Origin: an uncultured Pelagibacteraceae bacterium | Lineage (GTDB): Bacteria > Pseudomonadota > Alphaproteobacteria > Pelagibacterales > Pelagibacteraceae | NCBI GenBank assembly: GCA_902558585.1 | Contig: CACEEO010000005.1 | Span: 1-44,115 of the forward strand | DNA length: 44,115 nucleotides | Direction of reading: 5' to 3' | Part shown: one piece after another, positions 19,966 through 29,516 of the stretch | Position numbering within the stretch: the first letter of the stretch is position 1 | How the letters are laid out: the number at the start of each line of letters is the position of its first letter | Program-made: the position numbers and the translations under genes | The notes under the pieces: generated by a model | What the model saw: the letters and a program-made list of their open reading frames with translations, nothing else | The model's database searches: none | Told to the model about the DNA's origin: nothing

Positions 19966-19996
19966 TTTTTAGTGGGCGACTAACGCCCACTAAGAA
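19966..19996. other. Strong stem-loop between the rubrerythrin gene and the downstream Fe-S gene
   Basis: TTTTTAGTGGGCG-ACTAA-CGCCCACTAAGAA: 8-bp perfect GC-rich core (19971-19978/19984-19991) extendable through A/U pairs. No U-tract follows on either strand. Confidence 0.7.
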
Positions 19997-20002
19997 ATTT
20001 GA

Positions 20003-20419
20003 TTAGCTAATAGACTCTAAAGTTTTTTGAAATTTACCAGCATGTGATTTTTCAGCTTTAGCTAAAGTTTCAAACCAGTCAGCAATTTCTTCAAAGCCTT
20101 CTTCTCTAGCTGTTTTAGCCATACCAGGGTACATATCAGTATACTCATGAGTTTCGCCTTGTACTGCCGAAGCTAAATTTGCTTTTGTTTCACCAATTGG
20201 CATACCAGTTCCTGGATCACCAACTTCTTCTAGATACTCCAAATGACCATGTGCGTGACCAGTTTCACCTTCTGCTGTTGATCTAAAAACTGCAGCTACA
20301 TCATTGTAACCTTCTATGTCAGCTTTTTGTGCGAAATAAAGATATCTTCTGTTTGCTTGACTTTCACCAGCAAACGCTTCTTTTAAATTTTCTTCTGTTT
20401 TACTTCCTTTTAAAGACAT
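20003..20419 (-). CDS. Rubrerythrin family protein
   Basis: [97 protein letters not shown]: paired ExxH diiron motifs. No C-terminal rubredoxin domain. Confidence 0.95.
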   Translation of the reverse strand: MSLKGSKTEENLKEAFAGESQANRRYLYFAQKADIEGYNDVAAVFRSTAEGETGHAHGHLEYLEEVGDPGTGMPIGETKANLASAVQGETHEYTDMYPGMAKTAREEGFEEIADWFETLAKAEKSHAGKFQKTLESIS

Positions 20420-20447
20420 TATTTTTCTCCTTTTAAATGTTACTCAC

Positions 20448-20475
20448 CATATAATAGTTATTAAGATTATGTCAA
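20448..20475 (-). promoter_or_regulatory. Sigma70-like promoter of the rubrerythrin gene
   Basis: On the reverse strand TTGACA-(16 nt)-TATATG, followed by a short leader with AGGAG before ATG (AAAAGGAGAAAAATAATG). Confidence 0.55.
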
Positions 20476-20478
20476 CAG

Positions 20479-20495
20479 TTTAGAATTATTATAAT
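20479..20495. promoter_or_regulatory. Candidate Irr/ICE-like operator upstream of the rubrerythrin promoter
   Basis: TTTAGAATTATTATAAT: left half-site TTTAGAA is perfect, right half 2 mismatches from TTCTAAA; lies 3 bp upstream of the -35 hexamer. Confidence 0.45.
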
Positions 20496-20524
20496 GTAGT
20501 TTTTAAGTATTTGATTTGATAGAA

Positions 20525-20953
20525 TTATTTTTGAGTTTGATTATCACTCGCAACTCTTACCAAAACTTCAACGGAATTTATTTTTTTTCCAGTTATTTTT
20601 TTTCTAATATTTATTTTGTCTATATCGCTCTCATCACAATCGATTAGCTCATGCGTGTCTTCATCAAAAAAATGATGATGTGCTGATGTGTTTGTATCAA
20701 AATAACTTTTATGACTATCGATTGAAATTTCTTTTAGGTATCCTTTTTTTTCAAATGCATGAACTGTGTTATAAACTGTAGCTAGTGATATCTTTTGATT
20801 CATTTTCTCAGATAACAATTTAACCAAATCGTTAATTGTGAAATGAAAAGTTTTTTCTCTATTATACAAAACTTCACACATTTCTACTCTTTGCTTAGTA
20901 GGTCTAAGTCCAACTTCTCTTAATTTTTCAATAAAATTGCAGTTTTTTGGCAT
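20525..20953 (-). CDS. irr: Fur-family regulator, Irr type
   Basis: LREVGLRPTKQRVEMCEVLY, ISLATVYNTVHAFEKKGYLKEISIDSHKSYFDTNTSAHHHFFDEDTHELIDC resembles Irr proteins (YFDTNTSxHHHFF). Divergent from fabA, as in many alphaproteobacteria. Confidence 0.88.
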   Translation of the reverse strand: MPKNCNFIEKLREVGLRPTKQRVEMCEVLYNREKTFHFTINDLVKLLSEKMNQKISLATVYNTVHAFEKKGYLKEISIDSHKSYFDTNTSAHHHFFDEDTHELIDCDESDIDKINIRKKITGKKINSVEVLVRVASDNQTQK

Positions 20954-20958
20954 TGTTT

Positions 20959-20975
20959 TTTATAATTATTCTAAA
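20959..20975. promoter_or_regulatory. Candidate Irr/ICE-like operator upstream of irr (irr-fabA intergenic)
   Basis: TTTATAATTATTCTAAA: one mismatch from the palindrome TTTAGAA-N3-TTCTAAA, ending 5 bp upstream of the irr start codon. Confidence 0.5.
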
Positions 20976-21046
20976 GTATGAATAAAAATATAATGTTTTA
21001 TTATATTATATTAGGATTAAATCAAGTATTAAGGGAGCTCAAAATT

Positions 21047-21547
21047 ATGAAAAAAAACTCATACTCCTATGATGACCTAATAAATTGTGGAAATGGTCAT
21101 CTTTTTGGACCTGGCAATGCAAAATTACCTCTTCCACCAATGCTTATGTTTGACAGAATAACCGAAATCAATGAAAATAATGGTACATTTAATAAAGGCT
21201 CTTTAAAAGCTGAATTAGATATTAAAAATGATCTTTGGTTTTTTGATTGTCATTTTAAAAAAGATCCAGTTATGCCAGGATGCTTAGGTTTGGATGCTAT
21301 GTGGCAACTGGTAGGTTTTTTTCTAGGTTGGCTAGGACACCCTGGGAAAGGAAGAGCTTTAGGAGTGGGTACTGTGAAATTTACAGGCGAAGTTTTACAA
21401 AGTGTAAAAAATGTAAGATATGAAATAGATATGAAAAAAATTATGTCTCCTGGAGGAACAACTGTTGGACTTGCGAATGGAATTGTTCTTGCAGATAACA
21501 AAAAAATATATTCAGCAGAAAGTTTAAAAGTAGGGTTATTTAAATAA
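21047..21547 (+). CDS. fabA: 3-hydroxydecanoyl-[ACP] dehydratase/isomerase
   Basis: [69 protein letters not shown] 21047 has an upstream AGGGAG; the ORF track start at 20978 is over-extended. Confidence 0.96.
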   Translation: MKKNSYSYDDLINCGNGHLFGPGNAKLPLPPMLMFDRITEINENNGTFNKGSLKAELDIKNDLWFFDCHFKKDPVMPGCLGLDAMWQLVGFFLGWLGHPGKGRALGVGTVKFTGEVLQSVKNVRYEIDMKKIMSPGGTTVGLANGIVLADNKKIYSAESLKVGLFK

Positions 21548-22758
21548 TGAGAAGAGTAGTTATTACAGGTTTAGGAGTTGTCTCTTGTTTAGGAAACAAT
21601 CAAGAGGAAGTTCATCAGTCTTTAATAAATTCAAAATCAGGAATTTCTTATGCTGAAGATTATAAAGAGCATAACTTGAAAAGCCAAGTTCATGGTAAAC
21701 CAAATATTAAACTTGAGGATCATATCGATAGAAAAACAATTAGATTTATGGGATCAGGGTCAGCTTATAATTATATTGCAATGAAAGAGGCAATTAAGGA
21801 TTCTGGATTAGAAGAAAATGAAGTGAGCAATTTTAAAACTGGGATTGTAATGGGTTCCGGTGGCCCATCAATTGAAAATGTAATACTTGCAGCAGACAAA
21901 ACAAGAGCTAAAACTCCAAAACTAATGGGGCCCTTTATTGTTCCAAGAACAATGGCCAGTACTGCGTCAGCAACACTTGCAGTACCATTTAAAATTAAAG
22001 GAACTAACTACACAATGAGTTCTGCATGTGCAACTAGTGGTCACTGCATAGGAAATTCTATGGAATTAATTCAAATGGGCAAACAGGATATTGTTTTTGC
22101 AGGTGGAAGTGAAGAAATTCATTGGGCGATGACAGCGATGTTTGATGCAATGACAGCTCTGTCTTCAAAATATAATGATAAGCCTGAAACAGCTTCAAGG
22201 GCTTATGACAAAACTAGAGATGGATTCGTAATCGCAGGTGGAGGTGGCGTTTTAGTGCTTGAAGAATACGAACATGCTAAAGCAAGAGGGGCCAAAATAT
22301 ACGCAGAATTAACTGGTTATGGAGCAACTTCAGATGGATACGATATGGTTGCACCATCAGGTGAAGGTGCAGTTAGATGTATGAAAATGGCAATGGCAAC
22401 TGCTAAAAATAAAATTGATTACATAAATACTCATGGAACATCTACTCCAGTTGGAGATATAACTGAGCTTAATGCAATTAAAGAAACTTTTGGAGAAGAC
22501 ATTCCAAAAATAAGTTCCACAAAATCTTTATCAGGTCATCCTTTAGGGGCCGCTTCAGTGCATGAAGCCATCTATTGTTTAATAATGATGAAAAACAATT
22601 TCATAACAGGATCAGCAAATATTACCGATATGGATGATGATGCTAAAAAATTTCCTATAGTTTCAAAAACTGAAACAGGGGCAACTTTAAATACAGTAAT
22701 GTCAAATAGCTTTGGTTTTGGTGGAACCAATGCTGCTTTAATTTTTGAAAAGGTTTAA
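21547..22758 (+). CDS. fabB: 3-oxoacyl-[ACP] synthase I
   Basis: [41 protein letters not shown] active-site Cys, [26 protein letters not shown]. Confidence 0.96.
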   Translation: MRRVVITGLGVVSCLGNNQEEVHQSLINSKSGISYAEDYKEHNLKSQVHGKPNIKLEDHIDRKTIRFMGSGSAYNYIAMKEAIKDSGLEENEVSNFKTGIVMGSGGPSIENVILAADKTRAKTPKLMGPFIVPRTMASTASATLAVPFKIKGTNYTMSSACATSGHCIGNSMELIQMGKQDIVFAGGSEEIHWAMTAMFDAMTALSSKYNDKPETASRAYDKTRDGFVIAGGGGVLVLEEYEHAKARGAKIYAELTGYGATSDGYDMVAPSGEGAVRCMKMAMATAKNKIDYINTHGTSTPVGDITELNAIKETFGEDIPKISSTKSLSGHPLGAASVHEAIYCLIMMKNNFITGSANITDMDDDAKKFPIVSKTETGATLNTVMSNSFGFGGTNAALIFEKV

Positions 22759-22761
22759 TTT

Positions 22762-23547
22762 ATGAATTTGATGAAAGGTAAAAAAGGATTAATCATGGGT
22801 GTTGCAAATGAAAGATCTATTGCCTGGGGTATTTCTCAAAAACTTGCAGAGGCTGGGGCTGAGCTAGCATTTACATATTTAGGTGATGCTCTTAAAAAAA
22901 GAGTAGTTCCTTTAGCAGAAAAGTTAAATTCAAATTTTACATTTAGTTGTGATGTTGAAAAAAAAGAAGAGATAGTAAAACTTTTTGAGGATATTAAATC
23001 ACAGTGGGGTGAAATTGATTTTGTTGTTCATGCAGTTGCTTTTTCAGATAAATCAGAATTATCAGGTGAATATTTAAACACGACTAGAGAAAACTTTTTA
23101 AGAAGTATGCTAATTTCATGCTTTTCATTTACTGAAGTAGCAAAAGAAGCTTCAAAAGTAATGAAACAAGGTGGAAATTTATTAACTTTAACTTACGAGT
23201 CTACTAAAGCAATTCCAAATTATAATGTAATGGGTGTTTGTAAATCAGCTTTAGAGGCTAGTGTTAAATACCTAGCTAGAGACTTGGGTGCAAAAGGCAT
23301 GAGAGTAAATGCTATAAGTGCTGGACCTATTAAGACATTAGCTGCATCTGCAATCGGTGATGCAAAGTTCCTATACAAATGGAATGAAGACCATTCTTTC
23401 CTTAAGAGAAATGTAGATATCTACGATGTTGGAAATTCAGCATTATATCTACTAAGTGACCTTGCAAATGGTGTTACTGGTGAAATTCACTACGTAGATG
23501 CGGGATATAACAAGGTTGGGATGCCAGATCCTAAAAATATTAAATAA
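22762..23547 (+). CDS. fabI: Enoyl-[ACP] reductase (NADH)
   Basis: GKKGLIMGVANERSIAWGISQKLAEAGAELAFTY, YNVMGVCKSALEASVKYLARDLG, GPIKTLAASAI. Confidence 0.96.
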   Translation: MNLMKGKKGLIMGVANERSIAWGISQKLAEAGAELAFTYLGDALKKRVVPLAEKLNSNFTFSCDVEKKEEIVKLFEDIKSQWGEIDFVVHAVAFSDKSELSGEYLNTTRENFLRSMLISCFSFTEVAKEASKVMKQGGNLLTLTYESTKAIPNYNVMGVCKSALEASVKYLARDLGAKGMRVNAISAGPIKTLAASAIGDAKFLYKWNEDHSFLKRNVDIYDVGNSALYLLSDLANGVTGEIHYVDAGYNKVGMPDPKNIK

Positions 23548-23553
23548 AAAATT

Positions 23554-23571
23554 AATTAAATTTATTTAATT
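23554..23571. terminator. Weak AT-only stem-loop between convergent fabI and the TylF-like gene
   Basis: AATTAAAT-TT-ATTTAATT between two convergent stops, with T-rich sequence on the right. Confidence 0.35.
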
Positions 23572-23574
23572 ATT

Positions 23575-24405
23575 TTATATTTTTATAGCTAATCTCACAC
23601 TCTCATCAATTCTGTTCAATAAAATTTTCTCATTATTTTTTTTCATATATTCATCTGTTGCTTGACGTGCACCTCGACACCATCCATAGTCATCTATTAC
23701 TAAAACTCCTCCTTTTGTTAAAATTGGGTATAAATGTTCAAGTTCATGGTATGTAGAAGTATACCAATCAGTATCCAATCTTAATAATGATATCTTTTTA
23801 GGTATGGTATTTGGAATTGTTTGTTCTACAGATCCTTTAACAAATACAAAGTTTTTCTCAGGATAATCTGTTGTAGAAAAAATATTTTTTTTAACATCAT
23901 CAACATTTCCTCCATATCCCCATAAAGGTGTCTCAATTCCCCATTGTGGTTTTTTTTTGTAACCTAATTTTTCCATTTGACTCAAAGAGTCTTGCTCCCA
24001 TTTTTTTTTAAGGTTTTTTCCATCCCAATCAATGTCATTATCTTCAGGTTCTGTCATTCCAGTAAAAGTATCATATAAAAAAATTTTTCTTTCAGTATCA
24101 CCAAAATATTTTAGGGAGAGGGCCATAAGAATTATAGAGCCACCACGCCACACACCACATTCAACAAAATCTCCGGGAATTTTATTTTTAACTATATAAC
24201 CAATTGATTTAAAAAGTGAATATGATGGCTCTATTCCTCTTCCAATGGTCATTGTATAGGGTGCAAATTTAGCGACTGTTTTTACAAAAAAAAGATCATC
24301 TGGATCATCTTTTATAATATCTCTATAACTAAATTTTTTTCCATCAGGTAAAGCTACAGTTAAAATAGATTTATCTTCATCAAATTTAATAAAACCTTTT
24401 GACAT
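23575..24405 (-). CDS. TylF/MycF-like (macrocin O-methyltransferase family) SAM-dependent methyltransferase
   Basis: IPGDFVECGVWRGGSIILMALSLKYFGDTERKIFLYDTFTGM, LLRLDTDWYTSTYHELEHLYPILTKGGVLVIDDYGWCRGARQATDEY. Confidence 0.85.
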   Translation of the reverse strand: MSKGFIKFDEDKSILTVALPDGKKFSYRDIIKDDPDDLFFVKTVAKFAPYTMTIGRGIEPSYSLFKSIGYIVKNKIPGDFVECGVWRGGSIILMALSLKYFGDTERKIFLYDTFTGMTEPEDNDIDWDGKNLKKKWEQDSLSQMEKLGYKKKPQWGIETPLWGYGGNVDDVKKNIFSTTDYPEKNFVFVKGSVEQTIPNTIPKKISLLRLDTDWYTSTYHELEHLYPILTKGGVLVIDDYGWCRGARQATDEYMKKNNEKILLNRIDESVRLAIKI

Positions 24406-24491
24406 AACTTATTATAAATAATTTTATCATAAAAAACTAATGACTTCTTATCTATTATTAAATAAATTATATTTATATTAGCTTTAAAATT

Positions 24492-24514
24492 AAAAAAGCG
24501 TTCTAACAGAACGC
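24492..24514 (-). terminator. Rho-independent terminator downstream of pnp
   Basis: Reverse strand GCGTTCT-GTT-AGAACGC-TTTTTT directly after the pnp stop. Confidence 0.85.
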
Positions 24515-24527
24515 CTTGACTATGAAT

Positions 24528-26600
24528 TTAAGAGTTTGCTTGTTTTATAGAAAGTTTAACTTTTCCCCTGTCAAAACCAATTACTTTAACTTTTACTTCG
24601 TCACCTTCTTTAACGACGTCAGTTACTTTAGCAACTCTCTTATCTGCAAGTTCTGAAATATGAACAAGTCCATCTTGTTTTCCTAAGAAATTAACAAATG
24701 CACCAAACTCCATAATCTTCATTACTTTACCTGAATAAATCTTATTCAATTCGGCTTTTGCGGTTATGTCTTTAATCATTTGCATTGCGATGTTTCTAGA
24801 CTCTTCGTCTGGGGCAGCAACTGTAACTACACCTTCATCATTTACATCTACTTTCGCACCTGACTTTTCAACTATCTCTCTGATAGTTGCACCACCTTTT
24901 CCAATGACAGCAGCAATGTCTTTCTTATCAACATTTACTTGTTCCATTTTTGGAGTATGTTTTCCAACATCTTCTCTTGAAGCTGATAGAGCTTTATTCA
25001 TTTCACCTAAGATATGAACTCTTCCATCTTTCGCTTGGCTTAAAGCCTGCTCCATGATTTCAAATGTAATCCCTGTAATTTTGATATCCATTTGAAGAGA
25101 AGTAATTCCATCTTTAGTTCCAGCTACTTTAAAGTCCATATCACCTAGGTGATCTTCATCACCTAAAATATCTGATAGAACACTGAAATCATCACCTTCT
25201 TTAATTAATCCCATAGCTATACCTGCAACTGGCTCTTTAATCGGTACACCTGCATCCATTAATGCTAAAGAAGTTCCACAAACAGTAGCCATTGAAGAAG
25301 AACCGTTAGACTCTGTAATCTCAGAAACTACTCTGAAAGTATATGGAAATGCTTCTTTAGTAGGTAATGAAGAATTTATTGCTCTCCATGCTAATTTACC
25401 ATGACCAATTTCTCTTCTACCTGTTCCAATTCTACCAGTTTCTCCAACTGAAAAAGGAGGAAAATTGTAGTGAAGCATAAATCGTTCTCTTTGAAGCCCA
25501 TCTAAGCTTTCAATTCTCTGTTCATCATCAGATGTTCCTAAAGTTGCAACAACAATTGCTTGAGTTTCTCCTCTAGTAAATAAAGCAGATCCATGTGCTC
25601 TTGGTAGAACACCAACTTCACATTCTATAGGTCTTACATCTGATAAGCCTCTTCCATCAATTCTATTTTTATTTTTTAGAATGTCTGTTCTAACAATAGA
25701 TTTTTCAAGATTTTTTAACTGACTGTTAACATCTAGATCAGTGTAATTTTCATCTTCCTCATAAAGTTTTTTAGCTTTATCAGTGATTTCAGAAATTTGA
25801 TTTGATCTATCTTGTTTATCTCTAGTTGCAAAAGCTTTCTTAAGATCTTCTGTAAAAGTTTCTTCTAGTTTTTTCTTAACTTCAGATAAATCTTTTTTCT
25901 CAACTGTCCACTCAGGTTTTCTACATTCTTTTGCAAGTTCCTCGATCATTTCAATCACTGGAACAAAGCCTTCATGACCAAATTTAACTGCATTTAACAT
26001 TTCTTCTTCTGTTAAACCATTAGCTTCAGATTCAACCATCAGCACAGCATCTTTTGTACCTGCTACAACTAAATCTAAACTTGAGTTTTCCAACTCAGAT
26101 TTAGATGGGTTTAAAACATATTTACCTTCAATAAAACCAACTCTAGAAGCTCCTACAGGTCCCATAAATGGCATTCCTGATATAGCTAATGCAGCTGATG
26201 ATGCGGTTATTGATAAAATATCTGGTTCATTTTCTTTATCGTATGAAATTACTGTTGGTAATAACTGTACTTCATTTTTAAATTCATCAGGAAACAAAGG
26301 TCTGATTGGTCTATCAATTAATCTAGAGATTAATGTTTCACTTTCAGTTGGTCTTGCTTCTCTTTTAAAATATCCGCCTGGAATTTTTCCAGCTGCATAA
26401 TATTTTTCTTGGTAATTTACAGATAACGGAAAGTAATCCATATCAGGATTTACTTTTTTTGCTCCTACTACTGTTGCTAGTACGACTGTCTCTCCACATT
26501 TTGCGATTATTGCACCGTCTGCCTGTCTTGCTACTTTACCTGTTTCTAAACTTATCTTCTTTCCTGCTACTTCAATTTCCTTTTTATATACTTTAAACAT
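24528..26600 (-). CDS. pnp: Polyribonucleotide nucleotidyltransferase (PNPase)
   Basis: 690 aa, [34 protein letters not shown]-like [17 protein letters not shown] ([12 protein letters not shown]) and S1 ([28 protein letters not shown]) domains. Confidence 0.98.
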   Translation of the reverse strand: MFKVYKKEIEVAGKKISLETGKVARQADGAIIAKCGETVVLATVVGAKKVNPDMDYFPLSVNYQEKYYAAGKIPGGYFKREARPTESETLISRLIDRPIRPLFPDEFKNEVQLLPTVISYDKENEPDILSITASSAALAISGMPFMGPVGASRVGFIEGKYVLNPSKSELENSSLDLVVAGTKDAVLMVESEANGLTEEEMLNAVKFGHEGFVPVIEMIEELAKECRKPEWTVEKKDLSEVKKKLEETFTEDLKKAFATRDKQDRSNQISEITDKAKKLYEEDENYTDLDVNSQLKNLEKSIVRTDILKNKNRIDGRGLSDVRPIECEVGVLPRAHGSALFTRGETQAIVVATLGTSDDEQRIESLDGLQRERFMLHYNFPPFSVGETGRIGTGRREIGHGKLAWRAINSSLPTKEAFPYTFRVVSEITESNGSSSMATVCGTSLALMDAGVPIKEPVAGIAMGLIKEGDDFSVLSDILGDEDHLGDMDFKVAGTKDGITSLQMDIKITGITFEIMEQALSQAKDGRVHILGEMNKALSASREDVGKHTPKMEQVNVDKKDIAAVIGKGGATIREIVEKSGAKVDVNDEGVVTVAAPDEESRNIAMQMIKDITAKAELNKIYSGKVMKIMEFGAFVNFLGKQDGLVHISELADKRVAKVTDVVKEGDEVKVKVIGFDRGKVKLSIKQANS

Positions 26601-26650
26601 TTCATTTCCATTTCGTTTCGTTCGTTTCGTTCCATTCCATTCTATCTATC
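26601..26650 (-). repeat. Low-complexity GAAAC/GGAAT-type repeat in the pnp leader
   Basis: Reverse strand GATAGATAGAATGGAATGGAACGAAACGAACGAAACGAAATGGAAATGAA immediately before the pnp ATG. Confidence 0.8.
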
Positions 26651-26657
26651 TTGACTT

Positions 26658-26906
26658 CTATTTTCTTAAATTCAATTTCGACAGTACATTTTTGTAAGAA
26701 TCCATTTTATTTTTCTTTAGGTATTCTAACAATTTCTTTCTTCTATTTACCGCTCTCAACAATCCAACAGATGAATGTTTATCCTTTTTGAATTGCTTAA
26801 TATGTTTAGAGAGAGTTTCAATTTTCTCTGTTAGCAAAGCGATCTGTATCTCAGAAGATCCTGTATCTTTATCATGCATTGCTAATTCTTGTGCCTTTTT
26901 ATTCAT
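26658..26906 (-). CDS. rpsO: 30S ribosomal protein S15
   Basis: DTGSSEIQIALLTEKIETLSKHIKQFKKDKHSSVGLLRAVNRRKKLLEYLK. Confidence 0.97.
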   Translation of the reverse strand: MNKKAQELAMHDKDTGSSEIQIALLTEKIETLSKHIKQFKKDKHSSVGLLRAVNRRKKLLEYLKKNKMDSYKNVLSKLNLRK

Positions 26907-26918
26907 GCCTCTTTCTTC

Positions 26919-27287
26919 CTATTTATTTGTTTGTTTTATTAAATTTTCTATTTTTTCCGCATACTCAAAAGATTCATCTTTTCTAAAAAGTAATTTTGGT
27001 AAAAATTTCATAACCACTTTTTGTGATAAAATTTTTCTTATTAAAAATGAGTATTCCTTCAAAAGATTAATTACTTCCTCAGCATCTTTTCCTCCTAATG
27101 GAAGAACATATGCTTTAGCAATTTTTAAATCAGGGCTCATTCTAACCTCAGTAACTGTTATAGTATTAGTTTCTAAATTTGGCACCTTAGCCTCATTTCT
27201 TATAAAAATCATGCTTAAAGACTGCTTGATCATCTCTCCAACTCTAAGCTGTCTTTGTGATACTGGTTTTCCTATTCTATCAACCAT
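26919..27287 (-). CDS. rbfA: Ribosome-binding factor A
   Basis: QRQLRVGEMIKQSLSMIF...ITVTEVRMSPDLKIAKAYVLPLGG; located between infB and rpsO. Confidence 0.93.
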   Translation of the reverse strand: MVDRIGKPVSQRQLRVGEMIKQSLSMIFIRNEAKVPNLETNTITVTEVRMSPDLKIAKAYVLPLGGKDAEEVINLLKEYSFLIRKILSQKVVMKFLPKLLFRKDESFEYAEKIENLIKQTNK

Positions 27288-29506
27288 TAAATCGATCTCT
27301 CTGTAGATGTAACACTAAATGCCTCTATTGTATCATTTTTTTGGAAATCCATATAATCTTTGACTGTAATTCCACATTCTTGACCCCCACTTACCTGTTT
27401 TACCTGATTTTTTTCTCTAAATATTGATGAAACTTTTCCTGTATAAATAATAGCACCGTCCCTAATAATTCTAATATCTGAAGTACTATTAATTTCTCCT
27501 TCAGTTACTTTTGAACCTGCAACTTTTCCAGCACCTGAGACTTTAAATATTTCCAAGATTTGTGCTGAACCAGTAATTGTTTCTTGGATATCGGGTGCCA
27601 ATAATCCTGACATTCTTTGTTTAATATAATCTAAAACTTCATAAATAATATTGTATGAGGATATTTTTATTTTCTCATTTTCCGCAAGTTTTTTTGCCTC
27701 TTTACTTGGTTTAACATTGAAGGCTATTAACACTGCTTTTGATGCTTTAGCTAATGTAACGTCAGTTTCTGTTACCATTCCAATATCTGCTAAAATTATT
27801 TTAGGTTTGACTTCATCATGCTTGATTTGACTAATTGCATTTTTAATTGCCTCTGATGATCCATGTACATCAGATTTAATAATTAAATTTAATTCCTCTG
27901 TAGATTTATCTGAAAAGGCTGAGTCTTGAGTTGCAAAAGATAATGGATTTTTTCCATCTTTGCTTTCTTGAGCTCTATTTTCACTCAATGTTTTAGCTTC
28001 TTTTTCAGTATCTAGAACAATAAAATCATCTCCAGCTTTTGCTGCACCATTTATACCTAAAATTTCAACAGGAGTTGAAGGTAAGGCTTCATTAATATTT
28101 TGACCTTTGTCATTAATAATTGCTCTTACTTTTCCCCATTTTAAACCACTTACAAAAAAATCACCTTTCTTAAGTGTTCCAGTGGTAACAATTATATTTG
28201 CAACTGGACCCCTACCAACATCAATTTTTGACTCTAAAACTATACCTGTAGCTTTAGATTCATAATCTGTTTTAAGATCTAAAATCTCTGCTTGTAGTAT
28301 TATTGACTCAACTAATTTATCTAAGTTTTGTTTTGTTTTAGTTGAAATCTCAACCATTAAAGTATCACCGGATAAATCTTCAGCAATTAATTCGTGCTCT
28401 AATAATTGATTTTTTATCTTTTGAGGATCTGCTTCTGGTAGATCACATTTATTTATTGCTACAACTATTGGAACATTTGCAGCTTTAGCATGTTTAATGG
28501 ATTCAACTGTTTGAGGTTTAACTCCATCATCAGCAGCGACTACTAAAACAACCACATCTGTTAATTTTGATCCTCTTGCTCTCATTTCTGTAAATGCAGC
28601 ATGACCTGGAGTATCAATAAATGTTAATTTATTACCCTGGCTTACAATTTGATAAGCTCCAATGTGTTGGGTTATTCCACCAAATTCTCCTGAAACCACG
28701 TTCGCACTTCTGAGTACATCTAGTACTGAAGTCTTACCATGATCAACATGACCCATGACAGTAACTATTGGTGGTCTATTTTTTAAATTCTCTGTTCTTG
28801 AAGCTTTTATTTTTTGAATTATTTCTTCTGCTTTTTCTTCTCTTATCGGATTGTGACCAAATTCTTTAACTAAATATTCTGCGGTATCTGCAGCTAATGT
28901 TTGATTGATAGTAACAGTAACACCCATGCCAAATAAATACTTAATTACATTACTTGACTGTTCAGCCATTCTGTTTGCCAATTCTCTTACTGTGATTGCT
29001 TCAGGAATATTAATATCTCTTTTAATTGGTTTTAAATTATCTTGAGAGTCATCTTTTGAAGCATTTTTAATTTCTTTTTGCCTTGCTCTTTTAACTGATG
29101 CTAGACTTCTTTGTTTTGCATCAATCTCATCACTTAGCGCTCTTGACACAGTTAACTTTAATTCTCTTTTCTTTGTACCTACTTTTAAAGTCTTTTTGTC
29201 TTTATTTTCACTATCACCTTTAAGTCTTTTGGTGGCTCTTTGCTCTGCTAATTTTCTCTTCTCAAAATCATTTATTATAGGGGGTGATTTAGGATTGAAT
29301 GAAGTTTTTAGAGGAGCTCCTCTGTTGAGCGTTGAGGTTACTCTAGTTTTATTGTTATTAGATCTAAACGACCCACCTCTATTGGAGAATTTTCCAGTTT
29401 GTTTTTCGATTACTACAGAATTTTTCCCTTGAGTTTTAGCGATCTCAATATTCCTGATTGTTTTTTTGGCCGAGCCTGAAATTGTTAATTTTGTTTTTTT
29501 CTCCAT
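27287..29506 (-). CDS. infB: Translation initiation factor IF-2
   Basis: RPPIVTVMGHVDHGKTSVLDVLRSANVVSGEFGGITQHIGAYQ, FIDTPGHAAFTEMRARG, AINKCDLP. Confidence 0.98.
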   Translation of the reverse strand: MEKKTKLTISGSAKKTIRNIEIAKTQGKNSVVIEKQTGKFSNRGGSFRSNNNKTRVTSTLNRGAPLKTSFNPKSPPIINDFEKRKLAEQRATKRLKGDSENKDKKTLKVGTKKRELKLTVSRALSDEIDAKQRSLASVKRARQKEIKNASKDDSQDNLKPIKRDINIPEAITVRELANRMAEQSSNVIKYLFGMGVTVTINQTLAADTAEYLVKEFGHNPIREEKAEEIIQKIKASRTENLKNRPPIVTVMGHVDHGKTSVLDVLRSANVVSGEFGGITQHIGAYQIVSQGNKLTFIDTPGHAAFTEMRARGSKLTDVVVLVVAADDGVKPQTVESIKHAKAANVPIVVAINKCDLPEADPQKIKNQLLEHELIAEDLSGDTLMVEISTKTKQNLDKLVESIILQAEILDLKTDYESKATGIVLESKIDVGRGPVANIIVTTGTLKKGDFFVSGLKWGKVRAIINDKGQNINEALPSTPVEILGINGAAKAGDDFIVLDTEKEAKTLSENRAQESKDGKNPLSFATQDSAFSDKSTEELNLIIKSDVHGSSEAIKNAISQIKHDEVKPKIILADIGMVTETDVTLAKASKAVLIAFNVKPSKEAKKLAENEKIKISSYNIIYEVLDYIKQRMSGLLAPDIQETITGSAQILEIFKVSGAGKVAGSKVTEGEINSTSDIRIIRDGAIIYTGKVSSIFREKNQVKQVSGGQECGITVKDYMDFQKNDTIEAFSVTSTERSI

Positions 29507-29516
29507 ACCTCATCAC

